DNA from: Chitinophagaceae bacterium
Lineage (GTDB): Bacteria > Bacteroidota > Bacteroidia > Chitinophagales > Chitinophagaceae
Assembly (NCBI GenBank): GCA_019638615.1
Contig: JAHBTL010000010.1
Coordinates: 62,001 to 126,000 of the forward strand
DNA length: 64,000 nucleotides
Direction: 5' to 3'
The notes beneath the pieces are model-generated. The model worked only from the letters and a program-made list of their open reading frames with translations, had not been told where the DNA came from and did no database searches. Below are positions 17,823 to 25,571 of this stretch, piece after piece; within the stretch, counting starts at the first letter, position 1, and the number at the start of each line of letters is the position of its first letter. A program made the position numbers and the translations under genes.

Positions 17823-20354
17823 TTATACTTCTGATTTTTCCTTTTTACCTTCTTCCTGTAAAGAAAATTTGATGAGCGATTTTTCTTTGTCAAGATCTGC
17901 TATCAACACATCTCCCGCCTTTACATGCATATTGAGTATCTCTTCCGCCAAAGGATCTTCCAGGTATTTCTGGATAGCCCTGTGCAACGGACGTGCGCCA
18001 AACTGCTGATCGTATCCTTTTTCGGCGATGAAGGTCTTCGCTTCTTCTGTAAGCTCCAGCGAAAAGCCAAGGTTGCTGAGCCTTTTCATTACCCCTTTCA
18101 TCAGGATATCTATGATCCTGAAGATATGCTCCTGGGTAAGTGTGTTAAAGATCATCACATCGTCGATCCTGTTCAGGAACTCCGGGCTGAACGTACGTTT
18201 CAGCGCTTTTTCAATGACCGCTTTATTATTCTCTTCCGAACTTTGCTGGCGGGCGGCGGTTGCAAAGCCTACCCCTTCACCAAAATCCTTTAACTGGCGT
18301 ACGCCAATATTCGAAGTCATAATGATCAGCGTATTCTTGAAATCAACTTTACGACCCAGCCCATCCGTTAACTGACCATCATCCAGCACCTGCAGCAGGA
18401 TGTTATATATATCAGGATGCGCTTTTTCAATTTCATCGAGCAATACTACCGAATAAGGCTTACGGCGTACCCTTTCAGTCAACTGTCCGCCTTCTTCGTA
18501 CCCAACATATCCCGGAGGCGCGCCTATCAGCCTGCTTACGGTAAACTTTTCCATGTACTCACTCATATCAATGCGTATCAGCGCATCTTCCGAGTCGAAC
18601 ATGTACCTTGCCAAAGCCCTCGCCAATTCGGTTTTACCAACACCGGTAGGACCAAGAAATATGAAAGTTCCAATGGGCTTCTTGGGGTCTTTTAAGCCTA
18701 CCCGGTTACGCTGAATGGCTTTTACCACTTTAAGAATCGCTTCGTCCTGGCCAATTACCGCACCGTTCAGGTCTTCCGCCATCCTGCGCAGCTTTTCGGT
18801 TTCTGCCTGTACCATTCTCTTAACCGGTATACCGGTCATCATGCTCACCACCTCTGCAATCGCCTCTTCATCTATAGGATAACGTTTGTGCTTACTCTCT
18901 TCTTCCCACTGCGCTTTCGCCTTTTCCAGGTCTTCCTGCAATCTTTTTTCATTATCCCGCAACGAAGCCGCTTCTTCAAAACGCTGGCTTTTTACCACCT
19001 TGTTCTTTTCGTGCTTGATGTCTTCAATTTTCTTCTCCAGCTCTACGATTTCATTGGGCACATTGATGTTTTTAAGGTGCACCCGCGCGCCTACTTCATC
19101 CATTACATCTATCGCCTTATCAGGCAGCAACCTGTCGGTTACATAACGGTCGCTCAGCTTCACACAGGCATCTATCGCATCCTGCGAATAGGTTACGTTG
19201 TGGTACTCTTCGTATTTGGGTTTGATATTCTGTAATATCTGGATGGTTTCGTCCACACTTGGCGGATCCACCAGCACTTTCTGGAACCTCCTGTCCAATG
19301 CACCGTCTTTTTCAATATACATGCGGTATTCATCGAGCGTAGAAGCACCGATGCACTGGAGCTCTCCCCTTGCGAGGGCCGGTTTAAATATATTGGATGC
19401 GTCAAGCGATCCGCTGGCCCCGCCCGCACCTACTATGGTATGGATCTCGTCAATGAAAAGGATGACATCCCTGTTCTTTTCCAGCTCATTCATAATGGCT
19501 TTCATCCTTTCCTCAAACTGTCCGCGGTATTTTGTACCCGCTACCAGCGCGGCAAGGTCTAACGACACTACTCTTTTATCAAACAACACCCTCGAAACCT
19601 TTCTTTGAACGATACGCAAGGCCAGTCCTTCCACTATAGCGGTTTTACCAACCCCCGGCTCGCCGATCAGTATGGGATTGTTCTTTTTACGCCTTGATAA
19701 TATCTGCGATACCCTCTCAATTTCTTCTTCCCGCCCAACGATCGGATCTAAAGTACCCATTTCGGCAAGCCTTGTTATATCCCTGCCAAAATTATCAAGT
19801 ACCGGCGTTTTGCTTTTTGTATTGGCCGACTGCGATTTTGATTTCTGCTGATAACTTTTCTTTTCATCATCAAAGTCGTCATCCGCATCGTCGGTATACT
19901 CGCTGCGTACATCATTGCTTTTTACCATGCCTAACTCATTTCTGAAAAGATCGTAGTCTACATCAAACTGGTTTAATATCTGTGTAGCGATATTTTCTTT
20001 GTTTTTTAAAATAGAGAGCATTAAGTGCTCGGTTTCTACGGTAGGGCTTTTCAGCGCTTTTGCTTCCAGCACCGTAACCCGTATCACTTTTTCGGCCTGC
20101 TTGGTTAAAGGCAAACTGTTTATATTGGCAATGTTTTTCCCTGTTTTGTCTTTAACCGCCAATTCCACTTCTTTGCGCAATTCATAGAGGTCAACATTCA
20201 GGTTCTTCAGTATCTTCACCCCCATATTTTCCCCTTCCCTTATCAACCCCAATAACAGGTGCTCCGTTCCTATGAAATCATTTCCCAACCTCAGTGCTTC
20301 TTCCCTGCTGAAAGAAATAATTTCCTTTACCTGGGTAGAAAAATTATTATCCAT
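17823..20354 (-). CDS. clpC: ATP-dependent Clp protease ATP-binding subunit ClpC
   Basis: Hexameric AAA+ unfoldase that feeds substrates to ClpP. The 843-residue protein has all parts in order: double Clp N repeat (about 1-145), an acidic linker (about 150-185), AAA-1 with Walker A GEPGVGKT at 231-238 and FIDEIHT near 300, a UVR coiled region (about 440-480, SQRFEEAASLRDNEK) that marks ClpC rather than ClpB, AAA-2 with GPTGVGKT at 568-575, and the C-terminal D2-small domain. A VGF tripeptide in the D2 loop (after LKDFGEG) matches the ClpP-docking motif. It is monocistronic, with a clear terminator downstream. Start ATG at 20354. Confidence 0.98.
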   Translation of the reverse strand: MDNNFSTQVKEIISFSREEALRLGNDFIGTEHLLLGLIREGENMGVKILKNLNVDLYELRKEVELAVKDKTGKNIANINSLPLTKQAEKVIRVTVLEAKALKSPTVETEHLMLSILKNKENIATQILNQFDVDYDLFRNELGMVKSNDVRSEYTDDADDDFDDEKKSYQQKSKSQSANTKSKTPVLDNFGRDITRLAEMGTLDPIVGREEEIERVSQILSRRKKNNPILIGEPGVGKTAIVEGLALRIVQRKVSRVLFDKRVVSLDLAALVAGTKYRGQFEERMKAIMNELEKNRDVILFIDEIHTIVGAGGASGSLDASNIFKPALARGELQCIGASTLDEYRMYIEKDGALDRRFQKVLVDPPSVDETIQILQNIKPKYEEYHNVTYSQDAIDACVKLSDRYVTDRLLPDKAIDVMDEVGARVHLKNINVPNEIVELEKKIEDIKHEKNKVVKSQRFEEAASLRDNEKRLQEDLEKAKAQWEEESKHKRYPIDEEAIAEVVSMMTGIPVKRMVQAETEKLRRMAEDLNGAVIGQDEAILKVVKAIQRNRVGLKDPKKPIGTFIFLGPTGVGKTELARALARYMFDSEDALIRIDMSEYMEKFTVSRLIGAPPGYVGYEEGGQLTERVRRKPYSVVLLDEIEKAHPDIYNILLQVLDDGQLTDGLGRKVDFKNTLIIMTSNIGVRQLKDFGEGVGFATAARQQSSEENNKAVIEKALKRTFSPEFLNRIDDVMIFNTLTQEHIFRIIDILMKGVMKRLSNLGFSLELTEEAKTFIAEKGYDQQFGARPLHRAIQKYLEDPLAEEILNMHVKAGDVLIADLDKEKSLIKFSLQEEGKKEKSEV

Positions 20355-20526
20355 TTATTTGAATTTAAAATGTGATCTATACAATAATAACAAATAATTT
20401 TGACTTATGATTAATAGAACATTGCAGCAGCGTGAATTATTGTGTTCAGGGAGGCATCATTCAACTTATATTCCTGTTGCCCGGACAAAAGGAATAGCTA
20501 AAACACACTTTACTTATTCAGGCAAG

Positions 20527-20555
20527 TTATGAACAGAGGTAAATTTTTATACTTG
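20527..20555 (+). promoter_or_regulatory. Candidate promoter of the STAS gene
   Basis: TATACTTG at 20548-20555 matches the Bacteroidota -7 box TAnnTTTG at all but one position. TTA at 20527-20529 stands 18 bp upstream, in place of the TTG -33 element. The gene starts 27 bp downstream. The match is weak at both elements. Confidence 0.35.
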
Positions 20556-20582
20556 CAAAACAATTAATCAAAAGAACTGTTT

Positions 20583-20960
20583 ATGACCTTCAAAATAGAT
20601 ACCAAGGAAAAATTTCATGTCATAACGATAAACGAACCCGTTTTATCTGCTAATATGACAGAAGATTTACGTAAACTGTTGGTTGAAGTTACACAAAATC
20701 ATGTTAAACATATCATTCTGAACCTGGCTCCTGTTGAAAAAATTGACCCGGAGGCAGCTTTTTTTACCGCCGGGCAGCAGCAGGCGGCCTATGAAGAAGG
20801 ACGGTCTTTTGTGATTTGCGGGATGCTGCAGCCTGTAAAAGATGCGTTTAAAGACGCTGATTTGCTGGATACGCTGAACTATACCCCCACCGAAAGCGAG
20901 GCCTGGGATATTGTGCAGATGGAAGAAGTGGAAAGGGAATTGCTGAACGGGGAAGAATAG
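20583..20960 (+). CDS. STAS-domain protein lacking the phosphorylatable serine
   Basis: A 125-residue cytosolic protein with the STAS fold of SpoIIAA-like anti-sigma factor antagonists: a beta strand HVITINEPV, helix MTEDLRKLLVEV, strand HIILNLAPVEKID, helix, strand SFVICGM, helix. In classical members the Asp-Ser of the fourth segment is phosphorylated by the anti-sigma kinase; here the equivalent is D55-P56-E57, so this control point is missing. No kinase or phosphatase partner lies nearby. It is divergent from clpC. It may be a structural or sensing STAS protein; the partner is unknown. Confidence 0.75.
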   Translation: MTFKIDTKEKFHVITINEPVLSANMTEDLRKLLVEVTQNHVKHIILNLAPVEKIDPEAAFFTAGQQQAAYEEGRSFVICGMLQPVKDAFKDADLLDTLNYTPTESEAWDIVQMEEVERELLNGEE

Positions 20961-21403
20961 AGGCAGCAATGCCAGGACACAAAGAAACGGGGGCGCCTGC
21001 TATGCCGCCCGCCAACCCTGTCTACGGGGGAATTACACTGCCATAACAATTTAACAATTAGGGAAACTCAATGATTGAATCGTGATAAATTGTATTTGTA
21101 TTTGGCGGTTTTTGGATTTAGTATATTTTCTGGTTCTTTAGAAAATGTATCAGGGTTCTCTTGCTGAGTTCACAGTAGTATTAAAGCTCAATCATGGCGT
21201 TCCCGAAATCGGCCGTAGTCCCCGCCTGACCGGACGGGCAAGGGATTTCGGGCGGCTTTTTGCGTTACTTTTTTCCGCAAAAAAGCAACAAAGAAAATAG
21301 CTGTAGGCTTTGTTGTTGAAAAGAAAGCGAGTTTTATGAGCAACAAACCCACAGTTCATACTTCATTGATAAACAGACAACTGAATGATATATCATTGAC
21401 ATA
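20961..21403. other. 443-bp gap with repeat R2, no gene
   Basis: After the STAS gene lies GC-rich sequence with short palindromes, then an AT-rich part, then the inverted R2 copy from about 21140. No coding gene, tRNA or terminator is convincing. Confidence 0.6.
21140..21300 (-). repeat. Interspersed repeat R2, copy 2 (inverted)
   Basis: Read on the minus strand this copy shows the same order as the one at 16551-16705: TTTTTTGCGGAAAAAAGTAA, AGCCGCC, a GC-rich palindrome, TACTACTGTGAA, CTCAGCA, then CCTGATAC. The palindromic centre differs between copies, the flanks are well kept. Confidence 0.75.
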
Positions 21404-21841
21404 CTATTCTTCCTTGTTCATTGCCGCATCTACTGAAATAGGACCGCTCCCCGCAATCAGGAAATAAATAAGCAAACCCAGTACCAGCACAGATATCCAC
21501 AGTTCGGCGTAAGGAGTAAAAAGACCCTGATCTGAGTTTATAAAAAGAATGGCTCCAAGCAAAATGGGGATCTGTACCAGGGCGGCAAGCCTTGTTAATA
21601 GTCCGCCTGCTATTAAAGCGCCTCCTACCAGGTGAGCAAAAACAACATAATGCGCCAGGATCCCCAGCGAGATAGACCCCAGGAATTCACTTTTTTCCAT
21701 CAAAACAATCAGCCGGTCCATATTGTTAATAAACTCTATACCTTTCAGGAAAAGGAAAATGCCCAGTAACATACGGATGAAATCGAGCCATTTCGGGTGA
21801 TGAGCATCACCCCAGCGTTCAATATTCTGCAAAATGTTCAT
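21404..21841 (-). CDS. DoxX family membrane protein
   Basis: Small integral inner-membrane protein of the DoxX family. The preferred start, ATG at 21841, gives about 145 residues (MNILQNIERWGDAHHP); an ATG at 21877 would add twelve. Four hydrophobic segments can be seen: WLDFIRMLLGIFLFLKGIEF, ISLGILAHYVVFAHLVGGAL, the segment after RLAALVQIPILLGAILF, and WISVLVLGLLIYFLIAG. The charged HHPKWLDFIR lead-in before segment one is common in the Bacteroidota members. The biochemical role is not settled for the family. It lies downstream of a DUF2490 gene with a gap of about 80 bp, same strand. Confidence 0.85.
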   Translation of the reverse strand: MNILQNIERWGDAHHPKWLDFIRMLLGIFLFLKGIEFINNMDRLIVLMEKSEFLGSISLGILAHYVVFAHLVGGALIAGGLLTRLAALVQIPILLGAILFINSDQGLFTPYAELWISVLVLGLLIYFLIAGSGPISVDAAMNKEE

Positions 21842-21923
21842 ATGGCAAATTTTAAGTAAGGAATAACTGAGAAGCATCCTAATTTACTTCAAATTCAGGA
21901 CATCTGCAAATGTCTTCTTTTAG

Positions 21924-22652
21924 CTAATCTACAGTAGACGGCAACCGCTGAATATCATCTTCCATATCATCGAGATCAATCATCAATGTAAACTGAAAAA
22001 AATGTTTACCGGATCCTGTGTTATCCTTTTTATAATCGTATTGATAAACATACCCCGGCTGCACGATAAGAAGCTCATTGAGCTCATATCCCAGTCCTAT
22101 AAAAAAGCGATTGCGCTCAAAGTAAGGCGCCTTATTGGTAAGAAAAATTTCATTGAATGTGGTAAGGAAGAAAGCCCCTGGTTCTATTTTGCTTTTATTG
22201 ACAGGCAATGCAGTACTGATCCGGTACCGGAACCGGTTCCGGTACCCGGTTGTAAACCACCTCTGCTCAGCGCGGTAGCGATGTTCAAATTTTATCTGCT
22301 CCAGGTAATGATTCATGGTAAGTTGCTGCCATAACCTGGTTTCATTCGCTGTAATAGGTTTTTGAAAATTTCCTTCCTGTTCTGCATCATAGGTAATGTA
22401 TTTACCCGTACCTGCCAATACCGAAAAATTTTTGTTGATGTTGTATGAAACGCCTCCTTTTACTTCGTAATAAAAATGATCGTTGTAAAAAGACTGGGAG
22501 CGAAGCTGCAGTTCGTTGAAAACGCTCCAGTTTTTAGTAAGGCTAAGCCTGGTGTTGATCACATTCCACGATCCCAGGTTTTTGGTTTGACAGAAAGCAA
22601 ATAAGGGTAGAAAAACACATATAAGTGTAGGAAAGCTCAGGCTTCGTATCAT
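21924..22652 (-). CDS. DUF2490 family outer-membrane-type beta protein
   Basis: A 242-residue exported protein with signal peptide about 1-21 (ending AFCQ). The rest is a series of amphipathic beta strands: NVINTRLSLTKNWSVFNELQLR, EVKGGVSYNINKNFSVLAGTG broken by turns, HRYRAEQRWF, YRNRFRYRI, and a C-terminal strand ending in FQFTLMID. This matches DUF2490, a predicted small outer-membrane barrel or barrel-like protein of unknown role. It is divergent from the BlaI-type gene; its start lies 60 bp from that promoter box. Family fairly sure, function unknown. Confidence 0.8.
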   Translation of the reverse strand: MIRSLSFPTLICVFLPLFAFCQTKNLGSWNVINTRLSLTKNWSVFNELQLRSQSFYNDHFYYEVKGGVSYNINKNFSVLAGTGKYITYDAEQEGNFQKPITANETRLWQQLTMNHYLEQIKFEHRYRAEQRWFTTGYRNRFRYRISTALPVNKSKIEPGAFFLTTFNEIFLTNKAPYFERNRFFIGLGYELNELLIVQPGYVYQYDYKKDNTGSGKHFFQFTLMIDLDDMEDDIQRLPSTVD

Positions 22653-22685
22653 TATTATCGAATCGCTTTTAAGATGGCAAAGATA

Positions 22686-22719
22686 TTACCTGCAATGCTC
22701 GGGAATAAAAATAAATTTG
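22686..22719 (+). promoter_or_regulatory. Promoter of the blaI-like operon
   Basis: TAAATTTG at 22712-22719 is a perfect match to the Bacteroidota -7 consensus TAnnTTTG. TTA at 22686-22688, 23 bp upstream, could serve as -33. The predicted start site near 22725 falls on the first edge of the operator palindrome. Confidence 0.65.
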
Positions 22720-22724
22720 GACGA

Positions 22725-22760
22725 CTACGAAATATTCGTAGATTTACGAAAACTTCGTAG
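22725..22760 (+). promoter_or_regulatory. Tandem operator for the BlaI-type repressor
   Basis: Two adjacent palindromes share the same half-sites. Site 1 is CTACGAA-ATA-TTCGTAG (22725-22741), perfect. Site 2 is TTACGAA-AAC-TTCGTAG (22744-22760), one mismatch. Their centres are 19 bp apart, about two helical turns. They begin at the predicted transcription start and end 2 bp before the ATG of the repressor gene, so bound repressor would block both initiation and clearance. BlaI/MecI repressors are known to bind such dyads in front of their own genes. Confidence 0.8.
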
Positions 22761-22762
22761 CT

Positions 22763-23119
22763 ATGGAAAGACTATCACAGCAGGAAGAAGATGCGCTATT
22801 TGCCGTTTTTAAAACTGGTGAAGGCAATGTAAAAAACATCCTCCAAAATCTCCAAACCGAAATACCGTATACCACTCTTGCATCTACTATAAAAAACCTT
22901 GAGAAAAAAGGCTTTCTGAAGAGCAGGCTGGTAGGTAATACTTATTTGTATAAACCTGCAGTAAGTGAAGAAGATATTAAAAAGGGATTTGTGGGAAGCA
23001 TGGTAAAAAGCTATTTCGCTAGTTCTTATAAAGAACTGGTAAGTTTCTTCGTAAAACAAAAAAAGTTATCGGCTGAAGAACTAAAGGAGATCATCAACCT
23101 GATAGAAAAAGAAAAATAA
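22763..23119 (+). CDS. BlaI/MecI/CopY family transcriptional repressor
   Basis: A 118-residue winged-helix repressor. Residues 4-75 form the DNA-binding domain (QQEEDALFAVFKTGEGNVKNI, then TTLASTIKNLEKKGFL as recognition helix and wing), with the usual tyrosine-rich turn NTYLYKPAVSEED leading into a C-terminal dimerisation helix region. In this family dimers bind paired dyads and are inactivated by the partner M56 protease; the protease gene is 25 bp downstream. Autoregulation is very likely from the two palindromes just before its ATG. The signal sensed in this species is unknown; beta-lactam sensing should not be assumed. Confidence 0.93.
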   Translation: MERLSQQEEDALFAVFKTGEGNVKNILQNLQTEIPYTTLASTIKNLEKKGFLKSRLVGNTYLYKPAVSEEDIKKGFVGSMVKSYFASSYKELVSFFVKQKKLSAEELKEIINLIEKEK

Positions 23120-23144
23120 CATCTTTTATCATAAATTATTACAC

Positions 23145-24371
23145 ATGGAAGTATTCCTACTTTACCTGGTAAAAGTATCCATTAGTCTCGGGATCATGTA
23201 TCTGTTTTATCAACTGGTTTTGAGGAAACTTACTTTTTATCAGTATAATCGTTGGTTTTTGTTCGGCTATTCTGTTACCAGCTTTTTTATTCCGTTTTTT
23301 GATATAAACGCCGTTCTTTCACATTACGAGTCGTTGAACCATCATGTATTTGTATATATTCCTTCTATAGAAAGTTTTACCCTGGATAATATACATGCTT
23401 TTGAGGGAGATTTAAATGGATGGTTGGTATTGGTTGTATTGCTTGCTCTGGGGTCACTATCATTGCTGGTAAAGCTTATCGTACAATTTGTATCTTATAA
23501 AAGGATTAAAGAAAAAGCTATATTCCTTTCAGGCAACCTTATTAAATTTTATCAGGTAAATCAGGATATTACTCCTTTTTCTTTCGGCCGAGCCATATTT
23601 CTCAATTCCAGCCGTCACAGCGAAGCAGAATTGAAAGATATTATTGAGCATGAGTTGGTACATATCCGTCAAAAGCATGGCATTGATATTATATGGGGAG
23701 AAATACTATGTATTTTAAACTGGTACAATCCCTTTGCCTGGCTCATTCGCAAAGCGATACGTGAAAACCTCGAGTTTATTGCAGACGATGAATTAATGAA
23801 CAGAGGGGCAGATAAAAAGCAATATCAATACTTGTTGTTAAAAGTTACGGGCAATAATCACATCAGTACTGTTACCCCGTTCAGCTTTTCCTCGTTGAAA
23901 AAAAGAATTCAAATGATGAACGCTATAAAATCATCTAAAATACAGTTGTTGAAATTTACTTTTTTATTACCATTATTGTTGGTTGTATTCCTGGCATATA
24001 GGAAACCGACTCCCATCCAAATTACCAATGAAGCAAAGGATTACGTTGGTCTTATCGTGGATGCTGACGAACCCGGTAGCATTGCAAATGCCAGGGCAAT
24101 TGAAATCAATACCGATATCAAAACTATTTCTGGAATCAATGAATTCTACTCACTTTTAAATGATACCATTACACTGGAAGCCTTACGGAAAATAAAAGGC
24201 AAAAATATTACGGAGATGAGAGATCAGGACGATGTCGTCATTTTTAAGCTGGTAGGCGGAGGCAGCATAATTGCCAGAAAAAAGGATGTTTTACAAATTG
24301 TTGAGGAAGACGGTAAAAAGCCAATGCTTCAAGCTACAGTCATTCCAAATACAACAGCAGCAAAAAAGTAA
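23145..24371 (+). CDS. M56 family (BlaR1/MecR1-like) membrane metallopeptidase
   Basis: A 408-residue inner-membrane zinc protease, predicted partner of the repressor encoded just upstream. N-terminal membrane segments are at about 4-27, 36-52 and 93-117; the catalytic HELVH motif is at 169-173 in the cytoplasmic loop, with a downstream ENLEFIADDELM segment providing the third zinc ligand; a further membrane segment is at about 268-287. The C-terminal ~115 residues are soluble and short. There is no penicillin-binding domain of the kind that senses antibiotics in BlaR1, so the sensor input must differ. The start is 25 bp after blaI, and tlpA-like follows after 48 bp. Confidence 0.92.
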   Translation: MEVFLLYLVKVSISLGIMYLFYQLVLRKLTFYQYNRWFLFGYSVTSFFIPFFDINAVLSHYESLNHHVFVYIPSIESFTLDNIHAFEGDLNGWLVLVVLLALGSLSLLVKLIVQFVSYKRIKEKAIFLSGNLIKFYQVNQDITPFSFGRAIFLNSSRHSEAELKDIIEHELVHIRQKHGIDIIWGEILCILNWYNPFAWLIRKAIRENLEFIADDELMNRGADKKQYQYLLLKVTGNNHISTVTPFSFSSLKKRIQMMNAIKSSKIQLLKFTFLLPLLLVVFLAYRKPTPIQITNEAKDYVGLIVDADEPGSIANARAIEINTDIKTISGINEFYSLLNDTITLEALRKIKGKNITEMRDQDDVVIFKLVGGGSIIARKKDVLQIVEEDGKKPMLQATVIPNTTAAKK

Positions 24372-24419
24372 AAATTGAAGTACTGCCGAACTTTCCACTT
24401 CTGTAATAAAAGGACGAGA

Positions 24420-25553
24420 ATGAAATTATTCGTATCTGTAATCGCATCCTTTATTTGTGTATGTTGTGCAGCCCAGCCTGACAACCTACCAGGAAACGCC
24501 CCTACCCGCAACGGATATATTCTGAAAGGAAACTTAAAAGGTGCAGAGGATAAGAAAATACTCCTGGTTGAAAAATCCTTCTACAAAGATCACAACCAAA
24601 AAGATTCGGTAATAGCCGATAAAAAAGGAAATTTCATTTTCGAAGGAAAACTGGGTGAACCGGCATTTTATTACATAGCAGTGGAATCTAAAAATGGCTT
24701 AAAGGATTTTTATCTCGAAAATTCGGAGTTATATTTAAGCGGTCATGCCGATACTCTGTGGAATGCACGCCTAACCGGCTCGAAAGAAGAAGATATACGC
24801 CAGCAATTTCAATCCGTCTTACTGTCAGATGAGTTTTATGGTGGGTTTAACCGAATAGAAGCAGCCTATCAAAATGCCAGGAAACAGGCTGACTCCACCA
24901 CTATGAAATTGCTGGAAAAGCAAAAAAATAAATTAGTTTTTAGGATGGAAGGAGAATTAGTTGTGCTCATGAAAAAGTATCCTACTGCTATGAGCACGGT
25001 GAACCAGGTAAACACTTATTTACAAAACAACCTGGAAAAAGCAGATTCCCTGCTCCATATATTCGAAGCTTCCAGCATCGCTAACTCCGGGCAGGTATTA
25101 TACTTCAGAAAACAGGTTAACATATTAAAAAAGCTGAACGAAGGAAATATAGCACCAGAGTTTTCACAAACAGATACGATTGGGAAAATGATCAACCTGT
25201 CTTCCTTTCGTGGCAAATTGGTGTTGATAGATTTCTGGGCAAGTTGGTGTGGTCCCTGCCGGGAAGAAAATGCCAATCTGGTAAAGGTTTATGATGAATA
25301 TAAAAACAAAGGATTTACGATCCTTTCTGTTGCATTAGACGAGTATAAAGAGCAATGGCTGAAAGCTATCCGCTATGATCATCTATTATGGACACAGGTA
25401 AGCGATTTGACGGGATGGGATAATGCTGCAGCGAAGCAGTACGCGGTATCCAGTATCCCAACCAATTACTTGCTTGATGGCACGGGAAAAATCATAGCAA
25501 GAAATCTGCGGGGAGCTGCGCTTTGGGAAAAATTAAAGCAATTTCTTCCCTGA
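24420..25553 (+). CDS. TlpA-like thioredoxin with N-terminal DUF4369 domain
   Basis: Exported thiol-disulfide oxidoreductase. I chose the ATG at 24420, preceded by AAGGACGAG, because it begins a clean signal peptide (MKLFVSVIASFICVCCAAQ); an ATG at 24375 would add 15 unsuitable residues. Residues 30-110 match DUF4369 (YILKGNLKGAEDKKILLVE, KDSVIADKKGNFIFEGKL). A helical middle follows, then the AhpC/TSA-thioredoxin domain from about 240, with active site WASWCGPC (C277, C280) and the cis-proline region SSIPTNYLLD. It is last in the blaI-M56 cluster, with its regulation therefore probably tied to the BlaI operator. It ends 18 bp from the convergent permease gene. Confidence 0.9.
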   Translation: MKLFVSVIASFICVCCAAQPDNLPGNAPTRNGYILKGNLKGAEDKKILLVEKSFYKDHNQKDSVIADKKGNFIFEGKLGEPAFYYIAVESKNGLKDFYLENSELYLSGHADTLWNARLTGSKEEDIRQQFQSVLLSDEFYGGFNRIEAAYQNARKQADSTTMKLLEKQKNKLVFRMEGELVVLMKKYPTAMSTVNQVNTYLQNNLEKADSLLHIFEASSIANSGQVLYFRKQVNILKKLNEGNIAPEFSQTDTIGKMINLSSFRGKLVLIDFWASWCGPCREENANLVKVYDEYKNKGFTILSVALDEYKEQWLKAIRYDHLLWTQVSDLTGWDNAAAKQYAVSSIPTNYLLDGTGKIIARNLRGAALWEKLKQFLP

Positions 25554-25571
25554 GCAGTCTGACCGGTTAAA

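Noticed and set aside
22763-24371. Beta-lactam resistance regulator (blaI-blaR1) label
   Set aside because: There is no beta-lactamase gene and the M56 protein lacks the penicillin-binding sensor domain.
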